57,545 nucleotides of DNA from a virus, in the IMG/VR virus record IMGVR_UViG_3300010413_000035, positions 1 through 57,545 of that record; one strand, 5' to 3'. The notes beneath the pieces are model-generated. The model was not told the origin of the DNA. It made no database searches and saw only the letters and a list, made by a program, of their open reading frames with translations. Each line of letters begins with the position of its first letter. The stretch's first letter is position 1. The position numbers and the translations under genes are program-made. Positions 16,020 to 24,167 of this stretch are shown here, one piece after another.

Positions 16020-17159
16020 ATGTTAGTAACTATAATTAATAAAGCACACTTTAAAATTGAAATTGATGGAGTTATATTTCTCCCATTTGAAATTAAAAAA
16101 TTGAATGTTTATAGTACATCGGAATTTTATAAAAAAATAAGATGTAATAAAAATTTGGTTGATGAGGCTATATTTGATATAAAACATTTTAAAAAGACTT
16201 TTGGAATTGACAAATTAGGCAAAGAGTTTAATTTTGTTTATGATGAAAATAGCCAACATAAAAGGGATAATTATAAATTTGCCATTCAAGCAATGGCAAA
16301 TCCTATTTTAAAATATTTTTCACCAAAAGAGGCTGGATTTTCAAGTCGACCATTACCTGGTCAAAGTTACAACGCTTTAAATATTAGGTTTTTTAATTCA
16401 ACTAGAATAAAACAAAATGGGAAAACTCAAGTTGGTAAGCGTGATATTTTTTATTCACATGGTTGTGCCGATAAAAATTACTGGTTAGGAAAACATATTA
16501 AGGATTTTAAATATGCCTTTTGTATTGGCAAAGTATGGGAGGATAGAATGAGAGCCACAGGTTATAAAGGCGAAATAATACATATTGGATATCCAAAATT
16601 AGACCCAATTTGGAATAATGAAGTAGAAGAAAATAAAATTGAGGCTGGTAATAAGCCTTATATTGCGTGGTTGCCTACACATGGATATTCACATAAAAAT
16701 CGTGGTCGTTCCAGTTACCCTTGGTGTCTTGATTTAATAAGGGACATTGATGATATATATTATAAAAAATTAGGTATGCATCCAACTAGTAAAAAACATA
16801 ATGGAATTAAGCACAAACCAACATTTAACGAGTTAGTTGATGCAGATGTTATAATTGCCGATGCAGGATCGACAGTTTACGAGGCGTGGATGGTAGGAAA
16901 ACCTGTCATTATGCCAGATTGGATTTGCAAAAAAGATATTTTAAATCATTTTAAAAGTGACAATTTAGAATATCAAATTTATAAAAAGGGTATTGGATAT
17001 CATGCAAAAGATATGAGACATTTAAACCAGCTTATTGAAAAGGCTTTAGTTGATGGAATTGATCAAAGTGCCAAAGAATTCATCGAGAAAATTTGCCCGA
17101 CCGAATATAGAGGAAATTCTGGAAAAATGGCTTATAAAGCGTTAAAACAAATATATTAA
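16020..17159 (+). CDS. TagF/TarL-like CDP-alditol phosphotransferase (glycerophosphotransferase family)
   Basis: 379 residues. A GT-B type transferase: SHG at 146-148, HIGYPKLDPIW near 188-198, LPTHGY (218-223), GMHPTSKKH (252-260, H254) and IADAGSTVYEAW (279-290) with KPVIMPDW. This is the pattern of CDP-glycerol/ribitol glycerophosphotransferases that build teichoic acids. The first 90 or so residues are not typical for the family. It would use the CDP-alditol made by the two preceding genes and attach phospho-alditol units to a host wall glycan or a virion protein. The acceptor is unknown. Confidence 0.85.
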   Translation: MLVTIINKAHFKIEIDGVIFLPFEIKKLNVYSTSEFYKKIRCNKNLVDEAIFDIKHFKKTFGIDKLGKEFNFVYDENSQHKRDNYKFAIQAMANPILKYFSPKEAGFSSRPLPGQSYNALNIRFFNSTRIKQNGKTQVGKRDIFYSHGCADKNYWLGKHIKDFKYAFCIGKVWEDRMRATGYKGEIIHIGYPKLDPIWNNEVEENKIEAGNKPYIAWLPTHGYSHKNRGRSSYPWCLDLIRDIDDIYYKKLGMHPTSKKHNGIKHKPTFNELVDADVIIADAGSTVYEAWMVGKPVIMPDWICKKDILNHFKSDNLEYQIYKKGIGYHAKDMRHLNQLIEKALVDGIDQSAKEFIEKICPTEYRGNSGKMAYKALKQIY

Positions 17160-17180
17160 TCTTTACTATTATTAAATAAT

Positions 17181-17212
17181 GTGCTACAATGTATATAAAG
17201 CGTAGTACATTA
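17181..17212 (+). promoter_or_regulatory. inverted operator arms and possible promoter
   Basis: GTGCTACA (17181-17188) and GTAGTACATT (17202-17211) form an imperfect inverted repeat of the recurring operator. TGCTAC and TACATT could serve as degenerate -35 and -10 boxes for the gene at 17234. The boxes are poor, so promoter activity is uncertain, but the operator resemblance is good. Confidence 0.5.
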
Positions 17213-17233
17213 TTTTTTTATGGGGAGTTTAAA

Positions 17234-17626
17234 ATGGAATTTAAAAAATACAATGTGCCATATGAAAATTTTAATATAGAATTTAATTTAAATGATATTT
17301 TAGTTTTAACACAAAATGAAGATATCAACTGGGATATAAATATGTCATGGAATAAATTTGAGTTTAAAGGTGAATTTATTAATCATACTTTTAAAATATA
17401 TTTAGATTGCAACAATATTTATAAAAGTTATGTTTGTTATAAGAAAAAATATATAACTGTTCCTTGTTTTATTCCAGAAGAATTGATCGAAGGATATATA
17501 TTTTTAGTATTTAATTTTAAAAGAAACATTCCTTTAACTAATTATTTTCTAAGCTTCTTAGATGATTTTTTATGGCTTTTGAATATAAATATTAATGATT
17601 TAAAACTAACTTTTGTGGAGGATTAA
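17234..17626 (+). CDS. hypothetical protein, 130 aa
   Basis: Not recognised. The start is the ATG behind TGGGGAGTTTAAA. The frame extends to 17189, but that overlaps the operator. Beta-rich, with aromatic residues throughout and Cys at about 59, 66 and 77. The hydrophobic C-terminal stretch (YFLSFLDDFLWLL) is probably amphipathic rather than membrane-spanning. It lies just before the primase. Confidence 0.7.
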   Translation: MEFKKYNVPYENFNIEFNLNDILVLTQNEDINWDINMSWNKFEFKGEFINHTFKIYLDCNNIYKSYVCYKKKYITVPCFIPEELIEGYIFLVFNFKRNIPLTNYFLSFLDDFLWLLNININDLKLTFVED

Positions 17627-17630
17627 TTGT

Positions 17631-18689
17631 ATGAGTTATCAAGATTTTGCAACAACAAATAAAATAATAAGAAATTCATTAAAAGAAATACTTATTTATT
17701 ATGGAGCTAAACCTTCCAAAAATGGAAATTGGGACTGTCCTAGAACTTCATATCATCACAATCCTCAAGGGGATTTGAGTTATAATGGAAAAACATGTGT
17801 TTGTCATTGTGGCTTAAGTGGAGATTCATTTAAAACTATTGCAATGATGGAAGGTTTAAACCATAGGGACAAAGAAGATTTTAAAAAAATAACTAAAATA
17901 GCTATGGATATTTTAAATCTAACTAGGGAAGAATATCAACAAAAAGCAAATGAAGAAAAAAAAGAAACTAAGAAAGAATTATTTTTAGATGAAAAAATAA
18001 AGCAATTACTAACTAATACAATTAATAATTATTTTGATAACACTAAAAAGTATAAAAAAGATTATGAATATTTTTTTAAGAGAGGATTAACCAATGATAT
18101 TATTAAAGCCAATAAAATTATAGTTGAAAATCCTGTAAAACTATTCAAAGGGGAATTAATTAAACATCTTCCAAGTGTTAAAAACATTTGGAGCTATAGA
18201 TATATAATTCCTATTTGGGAAAATAACAAGGTAATAAATATTTTATTAAGAAGGGATGACAACTTGTCAACAAAGGGAATTAAAATTTTAAACCTTAAAA
18301 ATATCCCTTTAGGCTTTTATAATATAGATAAAATAAAAAAAGTTTCAAATGAAAATATATTTATTTGTGAGGGGTTCTTTGATGCAATAACTATTGAAAG
18401 ATATGGACATATTTCATTGTCTATTAACTCAACGAATTTAATTTATAAATTTATGGCTAAAATAGAAAAGTTTAATATAGAAAATTGTAATTTTTATATT
18501 TGCTTTGATAATGACTCAACTAAAAAACATAACTGGGGACAAATTTGGGCAAAGAAATTAATTAAGGAATTGAAAAAGAAAGGATTTAATTCTAAAACAA
18601 TAGTTATAAAAGACTACAATGATTTAAATGATTACTATTTAAATGATTATACAAAATTTAAGGAATCACTTAATAAAATAACAAGTTAG
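17631..18689 (+). CDS. DNA primase with CHC2-type zinc finger and Toprim domain
   Basis: 352 residues from the ATG behind GTGGAGGATTAATTGT. Zinc-finger region 36-60: C36, H42/H43, C58 and C60 (CVCHC). Toprim motifs: E247-G-F-F-D251 and D293-N-D295. It therefore resembles a small phage DnaG-type primase that lays down RNA primers. No helicase domain is fused; the separate P-loop ATPase at 41450-43564 may partner it. Its position between the glycan cassette and the scaffold gene, far from the other replication genes, is unusual. Confidence 0.87.
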   Translation: MSYQDFATTNKIIRNSLKEILIYYGAKPSKNGNWDCPRTSYHHNPQGDLSYNGKTCVCHCGLSGDSFKTIAMMEGLNHRDKEDFKKITKIAMDILNLTREEYQQKANEEKKETKKELFLDEKIKQLLTNTINNYFDNTKKYKKDYEYFFKRGLTNDIIKANKIIVENPVKLFKGELIKHLPSVKNIWSYRYIIPIWENNKVINILLRRDDNLSTKGIKILNLKNIPLGFYNIDKIKKVSNENIFICEGFFDAITIERYGHISLSINSTNLIYKFMAKIEKFNIENCNFYICFDNDSTKKHNWGQIWAKKLIKELKKKGFNSKTIVIKDYNDLNDYYLNDYTKFKESLNKITS

Positions 18690-18700
18690 GGGTAATAATT

Positions 18701-18859
18701 ATGATGAAAATTCTTGAATTAATGGTCGCTTTAATAAACAATGAGGATACACAACAATTAGAAAAATTAGAAAATGAATTATATTATGGGGATTTTGATA
18801 ATTTCTTAAATGAATATTTCCACGAAAACTGGATTATACAAAAGCAAAATAAGTTATAA
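18701..18859 (+). CDS. small acidic hypothetical protein, 52 aa
   Basis: Starts MMKILELMVALINNEDTQQ behind AGGGGTAATAATT, 11 bases after the primase stop. Acidic and helical, with aromatic residues in the second half. Spacing and ribosome binding site support it. Function unknown. Confidence 0.6.
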   Translation: MMKILELMVALINNEDTQQLEKLENELYYGDFDNFLNEYFHENWIIQKQNKL

Positions 18860-18894
18860 TAGTATTATAGAAATAAATATTATTTAGTGGTAAG

Positions 18895-18920
18895 TGTTGA
18901 GCCAATTGGCTCTTTTTTTT
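18895..18920 (+). terminator. intrinsic terminator, GAGCC family
   Basis: GAGCCAATTGGCTC palindrome (18899-18912) followed by eight T. It closes the glycan-primase segment. Confidence 0.88.
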
Positions 18921-18989
18921 ATGCTTAATTATACTAGTATTTTTCTAATTAGATAAATAAGTTCTAATTATAACTTTTTAAATTATAAA

Positions 18990-18998
18990 TGTTATAAT
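18990..18998 (+). promoter_or_regulatory. extended -10 promoter of the capsid operon (putative)
   Basis: TGTTATAAT is an extended -10. The region 17-18 bases upstream (TATAAC) is a poor -35, so an activator may be needed. The following leader is GC-richer than its surroundings (CCCC, GTCGACGGAC), then GGGAGGAG before the scaffold ATG. It lies between a terminator and the scaffold gene, exactly where a capsid promoter is expected. Confidence 0.6.
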
Positions 18999-19040
18999 AA
19001 CCCCATAAGTCGACGGACTGTAAAAACGGGAGGAGAAATC

Positions 19041-19691
19041 ATGTATAAACAAATCAAAAAATATTTAAAATTTCTATTTTTAGCACCAGTATTTCCTATT
19101 ATTGGGGTCGAGGGAGCTACCGTTAACGATGAAGGGTCAACAAATGAATCTTCAGAAGGCGAAAATAATAATGATAATAATGGTAATGAAAATAATACTA
19201 ATGAAAGCAAAGAAAAAACATTTACTCAGGCTGAATTAGATATTATTGTTGGGAATAGGTTAAAAAAAGCCGAGAAAAAATTTCAAACAGAACATAAACT
19301 GGCTTTAGAACGTGAAAAGTTAAATGATGTTGAAAAATTAAAGCTAGATTTAGAAAATGAAAGAAAAAATACAGATAGTAAAATAGCAATGGCAAACTCA
19401 AGATTAATTAAATCTCATGCAATATCGGAATTAACAAAAGAAAATGTTATTGATATTGATGCTGTTTATGCTTTGTTAAACAAAGACAATATTGAAATTG
19501 ATGACAATGGAAATATTACTGGAGTTAAAAATGCTATTACATTATTAAAAAAAGAAAAACCTCATTTGTTTAATAATTCAACCCAAGTTATAAGAGCAGG
19601 AGATGATAGTAACCAAGGTGGAACTCCAGCTCCAAAAGGTAAAAATTTTGATATGAATTATTTATTAAGAAAAGCGACAGGAAGACTATAA
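19041..19691 (+). CDS. capsid scaffold protein (DUF4355-like)
   Basis: 216 residues. The central part (about residues 60-120: FTQAELDIIVGNRLKKAEKKF and a long Lys/Glu coiled coil) matches DUF4355 scaffolds found before the major capsid gene in many Gram-positive phages. The N-terminus begins with a hydrophobic segment (residues 10-25), then an Asn/Glu-rich low-complexity linker (about 30-57). Scaffolds nucleate procapsid assembly and are removed on maturation. Confidence 0.85.
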   Translation: MYKQIKKYLKFLFLAPVFPIIGVEGATVNDEGSTNESSEGENNNDNNGNENNTNESKEKTFTQAELDIIVGNRLKKAEKKFQTEHKLALEREKLNDVEKLKLDLENERKNTDSKIAMANSRLIKSHAISELTKENVIDIDAVYALLNKDNIEIDDNGNITGVKNAITLLKKEKPHLFNNSTQVIRAGDDSNQGGTPAPKGKNFDMNYLLRKATGRL

Positions 19692-19714
19692 ATAATTAAT
19701 TAGGATGTGAAGTA

Positions 19715-20701
19715 ATGGCAAGTTATATTTCAAGAGCAAACGTAAGTCCGTTAATGCCAGAAGAATTTCAAAGGGAGATTGTTCAAAGTGTTGCTGAACA
19801 GTCAATTATAATGCAAGTATCCAAAAGACTGTCAAATATGGCAAGAGGTCAAAGAAGAATCCCAGTTCTTAGTGCTTTACCAACGGCTTATTTTTCAAAT
19901 CCAGGTAGTAGTGCTGAGGATAATGATATTCCATTCAAAAATACTACTAAAATGCAGTGGGCGAATAAATACATTGATGCTGAGGAGCTAAATGTAATAA
20001 TTGCCATTCCAGAGTCTGCACTTGATGACCAAGATTATGACTTATGGGGGGAAATTAAACCTAAATTGCTTGAAGCTTTTGGACTTGCATTTGATAAAGC
20101 AGTTTTATATGGAATTCAAGCTCCATCAAGCTGGGCGACTAATATATATACGGCATCCCAAGCTGCAGGAAATTTTGTTGAACTATCAACTGGTGCAAGT
20201 GCTAGTCTTTATGATGACATTTTAAGTGAAGGTGGAGTCATTCAAAAGGTAGAGTTAGATGGCTATATGGCATCTGGTCATATTGCAGATATGTCAATGA
20301 GGGCTAAACTAAGAGGTGTCAAAGATTCAACTGGTCAACCAATTTTTAAAACTGTATATAAAGATGGTATGCAAGGTGGGACTAATTATGAGCTTGACGG
20401 TGAAATGATGTATTTTCCTAGAAATGGTTGCATGATTCCAGAAAGTGCTTTGATGTTTTCAGGCGATTGGAGTCAATTAGTTTATGCAATAAGACAAGAT
20501 ATTTCATGGAAAATATTAGACCAAGCCGTTATTCAAGACCCATCAACTGGAGCTATAGTTTACAATTTAGCACAGCAGGACATGGTTGCATTAAGGGGAA
20601 CTATGAGACTTGGATGGCAAGTTCCAAACCCAATTAATAGAGTTCAAAGTGATTCTACTAAAAGATATCCATTTGCTGTATTAGGAGTTTCTGGAAGTTA
20701 A
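19715..20701 (+). CDS. major capsid protein, HK97 fold
   Basis: 328 residues. The N-terminal segment (SPLMPEEFQREIVQSVAEQS), RRIPVLS, and a helix with LLEAFGLAFDKAVLYGI are typical of the phage capsid (HK97) family. No long delta domain precedes it, which agrees with a separate scaffold just upstream. Strong ribosome binding site (GGATGTGAAGTA). It forms the icosahedral shell. Confidence 0.93.
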   Translation: MASYISRANVSPLMPEEFQREIVQSVAEQSIIMQVSKRLSNMARGQRRIPVLSALPTAYFSNPGSSAEDNDIPFKNTTKMQWANKYIDAEELNVIIAIPESALDDQDYDLWGEIKPKLLEAFGLAFDKAVLYGIQAPSSWATNIYTASQAAGNFVELSTGASASLYDDILSEGGVIQKVELDGYMASGHIADMSMRAKLRGVKDSTGQPIFKTVYKDGMQGGTNYELDGEMMYFPRNGCMIPESALMFSGDWSQLVYAIRQDISWKILDQAVIQDPSTGAIVYNLAQQDMVALRGTMRLGWQVPNPINRVQSDSTKRYPFAVLGVSGS

Positions 20702-20743
20702 TTATAACTTCCTTCCTTTAATTTTTTTTAGAAAGGTGATTAA

Positions 20744-21001
20744 ATGCCCAAAATAATATTTTTAAAACCATGTTACTACAAAGGTAAAAAATTTGATAAA
20801 GATACAATTTTAGATATGCCCTTAAATACAATTCTGGAATATAAAAAATTTGGGAAAGTAAAATTTTATTTTGGGAAATCTAAAAAGATTGAAGATTACA
20901 GTTATAATGAATTACAAAAATTTTGTAAATCTAAAGGTTTGAGAGCAGTTGGTAAAAAGTGTGAGTTGCTTGAAGAATTGAAAAGGAATGACATAATATG
21001 A
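20744..21001 (+). CDS. small protein with C-terminal SAP/LEM-like helices
   Basis: 85 residues. Residues about 53-80 (YSYNELQKFCKSKGLRAVGKKCELLEEL) fit the helix-extension-helix pattern of SAP-type DNA-binding domains. The N-terminal half is a small beta segment. Genes of this kind often follow the capsid gene and may bind DNA or the capsid. It overlaps the next gene by four bases (ATGA). Confidence 0.75.
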   Translation: MPKIIFLKPCYYKGKKFDKDTILDMPLNTILEYKKFGKVKFYFGKSKKIEDYSYNELQKFCKSKGLRAVGKKCELLEELKRNDII

Positions 21002-21204
21002 TTCAAAAAGATTTTTCTCCAGATGGTGGGAAAATGATCCAAAGGGACGGCTCAATATTTTATTTAAGTGATTTATTAAATACTTTATACAATGCGAGTA
21101 ATAATGGTTATGAAGCTTTAAAAATTTTTGATATTGATAGATGTATGATTAATAATGGTTTAATGTTTCAAACTGGTAATATTTATACTAGCTTATGCAA
21201 TTAA
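20998..21204 (+). CDS. small hypothetical head protein, 68 aa
   Basis: Not recognised. Starts at the ATGA overlap with the SAP-domain gene. A compact alpha/beta protein ending with two Cys-containing turns. Its position among head-completion genes suggests a virion role. Confidence 0.65.
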   Translation: MIQKDFSPDGGKMIQRDGSIFYLSDLLNTLYNASNNGYEALKIFDIDRCMINNGLMFQTGNIYTSLCN

Positions 21205-21243
21205 TGTAAATTTTATGTTTTATGATATGGGTTGTGATGTATA

Positions 21244-21441
21244 ATGCCTTATTCACTTAATAACAAACCTGAATTTTTAAATCAACTTCCAAAACAAGCA
21301 CAAAGAATTTTTATAAATGCTTTTAATAGTAGTTATGAAAAAAATAAAAATGATGAAATAGCAACAAAAACAGCGTGGTCTGCAATTAAAAAAGCTGGGT
21401 TTAGTAAAAATAAAGACGGAATTTGGAGGCGATGGAATTAA
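21244..21441 (+). CDS. ChaB-like small protein
   Basis: 65 residues. MPYSLNNKPEFLNQLPKQAQ...FNSSYE...TAWSAIKKAGF matches the ChaB fold common in phage head regions. Its function there is unknown. Stop and next start overlap (TAATG at 21439-21443). Confidence 0.87.
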   Translation: MPYSLNNKPEFLNQLPKQAQRIFINAFNSSYEKNKNDEIATKTAWSAIKKAGFSKNKDGIWRRWN

Positions 21442-21875
21442 TGTATATTACACCAACAGAATATAATACAATTACTGGAAGAGACTCAACCGAGGCAACA
21501 ACTATTAGAATAACATTATCAAGTAAATTACTTGATTCAAGAATAGGCAATTATCCGACATTTGAGGATATTGGCTATAAAATTAATTCTAGTTGGCAAG
21601 TTGAGGAAGATGGGGTCAATACTACATTAACCAAAAGTAAAAAAGATGCCATCCAAATGTGGGTCGCTCAAATGGTAAGTTATTTATATGACAATAATGA
21701 TACACCACCAACTTCTGAAAGTGGAGTCAGTTTAGGTCGATTTTCAGTTAATGGAAGTTCTAATATTTCTGATATTCCAGATGAGGTTAAGTATGCTGAT
21801 AGTATTCTAATATCAAGTGGAATTATAAATCGCAAAGTTGGAAGATACAGAAGGAATGAGTTATATGACTTCTAA
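21441..21875 (+). CDS. head-tail connector (gp6/gp15-like adaptor)
   Basis: 144 residues. GGAGG at 21425-21429 fits the ATG at 21441 (spacing 11) rather than 21432. A helical N-terminus followed by a mixed region fits the adaptor proteins that sit under the portal. Assigned mainly by size and position between capsid and tail genes. Confidence 0.7.
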   Translation: MYITPTEYNTITGRDSTEATTIRITLSSKLLDSRIGNYPTFEDIGYKINSSWQVEEDGVNTTLTKSKKDAIQMWVAQMVSYLYDNNDTPPTSESGVSLGRFSVNGSSNISDIPDEVKYADSILISSGIINRKVGRYRRNELYDF

Positions 21876-22209
21876 AGTAATTTATAATAAATTAATGAAA
21901 CACAAAGTAAATTTAAAAAAATTAAAGAGAAATTCTTACGGGGATTTTACAGTTTTATCTACTACAACAGGTTTAAAAGGGTTTGTGCAATATGGCGAGA
22001 AATTAATTACAAAAGAAAATAAAGAAATTGTAACTTGTACTGCAATTGTTTTTTTAAAAGATAATTGTGGTATTGATATCAATTGGGAATATTGGCAAAT
22101 TGACCAAACATATCCATATGTAAGAAGTGGATTAATGGTACAAAATATCGACCCAGTTGATGACCCAAGAAGTGGGAAAACTCACCATTTTGAAATTTTA
22201 GTTAAATAA
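21865..22209 (+). CDS. head closure/stopper protein candidate
   Basis: 114 residues. Two in-frame ATGs are close (21856 and 21865); AGAAGGA at 21848 favours 21865. Beta-rich, ending with the DDPRSGKTHHFEILVK pattern seen in SPP1 gp16-like head closure proteins. Overlaps the adaptor by 11 bases. Confidence 0.7.
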   Translation: MTSKVIYNKLMKHKVNLKKLKRNSYGDFTVLSTTTGLKGFVQYGEKLITKENKEIVTCTAIVFLKDNCGIDINWEYWQIDQTYPYVRSGLMVQNIDPVDDPRSGKTHHFEILVK

Positions 22210-22220
22210 GGAGATATATT

Positions 22221-22598
22221 ATGGCAAGTATTAGGTGGAAGGAATGGAACGGAGACGAGTGTTTAGAATTAATTGTAAAAGCTTGTGGTGTTGGTATAGA
22301 TGAGTGGTTAGAACTTGTAAAATCTATATCACAACGAGAAGTCCCACTCGATGAGGGTTCATTAATGAAAAGTTGCTATATAATGTCAAAAATATCAAAA
22401 ACTAAAATTGATGGGTCTATTAGTTATGGTGGTGGTAGTGGGACTGGAATTCCTAGAATCCCATATGCTGTAAGATGGCATTTTGAAGATGCTAATTTCC
22501 AACATGGAAGAAAAAATAATTATTTAAAAGACCCTACTTATAACAATATTTCTAAAATACAAGATTTTTGTAAAAAAAGAATTGGAGGGGTCTTATGA
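22221..22598 (+). CDS. minor capsid / HK97 gp10-like neck protein
   Basis: 125 residues. EVPLDEGSLMKSCYI and PYAVRWHFEDANFQHGRK, ending YLKDPTYNN, are typical of the gp10-like/minor capsid family that links neck and tail. Preceded by AAGGAGATATATT. Overlaps the next gene by four bases. Confidence 0.8.
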   Translation: MASIRWKEWNGDECLELIVKACGVGIDEWLELVKSISQREVPLDEGSLMKSCYIMSKISKTKIDGSISYGGGSGTGIPRIPYAVRWHFEDANFQHGRKNNYLKDPTYNNISKIQDFCKKRIGGVL

Positions 22599-23005
22599 TA
22601 GCAAATCAAGTTTGTAATTTTTTTAATGGTAAATATGGACTTGTAAAGGAAACTAATTTATTTGTTGGGTTTAGACCAGACACACCTAATAATTTAGTTG
22701 CTATTTATGACAGCACTGCTCCACCTTTACCAGAAAGTAGTTGTTTAAGCATTGACCAGGTTGGAATAGAAATAATTGTAAGACATTCCAATTATGAAGA
22801 TGCTGCGACTTTTTGTTGGAATTTATATTATCAATTAATTGGTTTTGGGGGACGTGAGCTGGTTGAAGATGGGAATATTATTAGTTATATAATTCAAGAC
22901 CAAACCCCATATAGTATCGGAAAAGATGATAATAATAGAAATGAGTGGGGAACTAATTTAATTGTAAGGTTTGAGCCAAAACAAGTAAATAATTTTAGAT
23001 TATAA
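22595..23005 (+). CDS. tail terminator / minor capsid 3-like protein
   Basis: 136 residues. It contains ESSCLSIDQVGIEIIVRHSNYEDA and a C-terminal RNEWGTNLIVRFEP, as in tail terminator proteins of SPP1-like phages. It would cap the tail tube. Position immediately before the tube gene supports this. Confidence 0.75.
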   Translation: MIANQVCNFFNGKYGLVKETNLFVGFRPDTPNNLVAIYDSTAPPLPESSCLSIDQVGIEIIVRHSNYEDAATFCWNLYYQLIGFGGRELVEDGNIISYIIQDQTPYSIGKDDNNRNEWGTNLIVRFEPKQVNNFRL

Positions 23006-23020
23006 AAGGAGTTGTTTTAT

Positions 23021-23446
23021 ATGCCTGAAGTAAAATTTGGAAATACCGTTGTTGAGATTGATGATGTAGTTATTGCAAAAATTACAAGTTGGACTGCATC
23101 TTCCGAAATAAGTGAGGAAGATGTAACTGGCAGTGAAGATGTTGTGGCAGGATCAAATGTCTTATCACAAGTTTATACACCAATCGCAGTGTCTAAAACA
23201 TGTGAAGTTGAAGGAATAGTCATAGAATCCGAGTCAGTTGGAAGAGATTATGGTCAATCGGCTTTAAAAACTGCAGCTGATAGTGGGAAAATGGTAACTG
23301 TAAAAGAAACAAGAAATACAGGTCATGGGAATGCTAGTACTGGCTTTTTTACATCTTATGAAGAAAGTGCCTCAACATCTGAGGTTTATAAATTTAAAGG
23401 GACTTTTAGGGTAAATGAGACTACACCAATTACACCAGGTTCTTAA
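23021..23446 (+). CDS. major tail tube protein
   Basis: 141 residues from the ATG behind AAAAGGAGTTGTTTTAT. A beta-rich protein with IAKITSWTASSEISEEDVTG near the start and a Thr/Ser-rich C-terminus. Size and place (before the frameshifting chaperone genes and tape measure) identify it as the tail tube. Confidence 0.83.
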   Translation: MPEVKFGNTVVEIDDVVIAKITSWTASSEISEEDVTGSEDVVAGSNVLSQVYTPIAVSKTCEVEGIVIESESVGRDYGQSALKTAADSGKMVTVKETRNTGHGNASTGFFTSYEESASTSEVYKFKGTFRVNETTPITPGS

Positions 23447-23472
23447 TAAACTAATTGAAAGGATTTAATATT

Positions 23473-23937
23473 ATGAATAATGAAAACCCTCGTTTTAAAA
23501 ATAATGAAGAAAGAATTAAATATTTAGATGAGCAATGTTTAGAATTAGCAACAAATCAAGAGGAAATGCTAGTGTTGGATTTTGATAAAGCAATTGAAGA
23601 ATCAAAGTCTGAATATTTCAATGTAAAATTAAATAATAAAATTTTTAAAATTCCTTCAAGTATGCCTCTTGGTTTTGCTACTTTCTTTTTTAGAAATTGT
23701 ATGCATAATGAAAGTTTTGATTTGGATGATAAAGATTTAGAAAAATTTTTAGATTTAATGTTTGGTGCTGATTTTATAAATGAAGCATCAATAATAAATG
23801 TACCTACAAAAATATTATTTGAAAAAATGGCAATGCCTATTTTAGAAAAGTGGGGATATAATACTGAACAAAAAAATCAAAATAAAGCTCAAATTGCAAA
23901 ATCAAACATGGAAAAAAAAATGGGAGTGAGGAGATAA
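23473..23937 (+). CDS. tail assembly chaperone gpG-like
   Basis: 154 residues from the ATG behind GAAAGGATTTAATATT. An acidic helical protein ending at a run of nine A (23912-23920) that encodes EKKM. It corresponds to the unshifted chaperone which coats the tape measure during tail assembly. The slippery A-run and the -1 open frame beyond it show that a longer gpGT form is made. Confidence 0.88.
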   Translation: MNNENPRFKNNEERIKYLDEQCLELATNQEEMLVLDFDKAIEESKSEYFNVKLNNKIFKIPSSMPLGFATFFFRNCMHNESFDLDDKDLEKFLDLMFGADFINEASIINVPTKILFEKMAMPILEKWGYNTEQKNQNKAQIAKSNMEKKMGVRR

Positions 23938-24155
23938 ACCCCAAAATTTTTATTTGGGCATTTGGAAGTCTTGAAGCTGATTTTTTAAGGGAATATAAAA
24001 TCGATCTCTTAAAGGAAGTTAAATTAAATAAAATGACTTTTAGAAAATTTTTGATTTTAGTAAAAGGTTTGTCTCCAGATGCTTCTTTTAGACATTGGTG
24101 TAGTAATAAAGAAAATAGAAATTTTATTGAATATAGAAATAAAAATTATTATTAA
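23922..24155 (+). CDS. gpT part of tail chaperone, reached by -1 frameshift
   Basis: Open in the -1 frame relative to gpG, from the A9 run to TAA at 24153-24155. It reads NPKIFIWAFGSLEADF, then LREYKIDLL, then KMTFRKFLILVKGLS. The W, DF.R.Y and F..L..GL pattern is that of gpT regions. There is no convincing independent start, so it is expressed as gpGT (23473-24155). The shift probably occurs at A AAA AAA within 23912-23920. Confidence 0.88.
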   Translation, partial: GSEEINPKIFIWAFGSLEADFLREYKIDLLKEVKLNKMTFRKFLILVKGLSPDASFRHWCSNKENRNFIEYRNKNYY

Positions 24156-24167
24156 GGGATGATTTAA

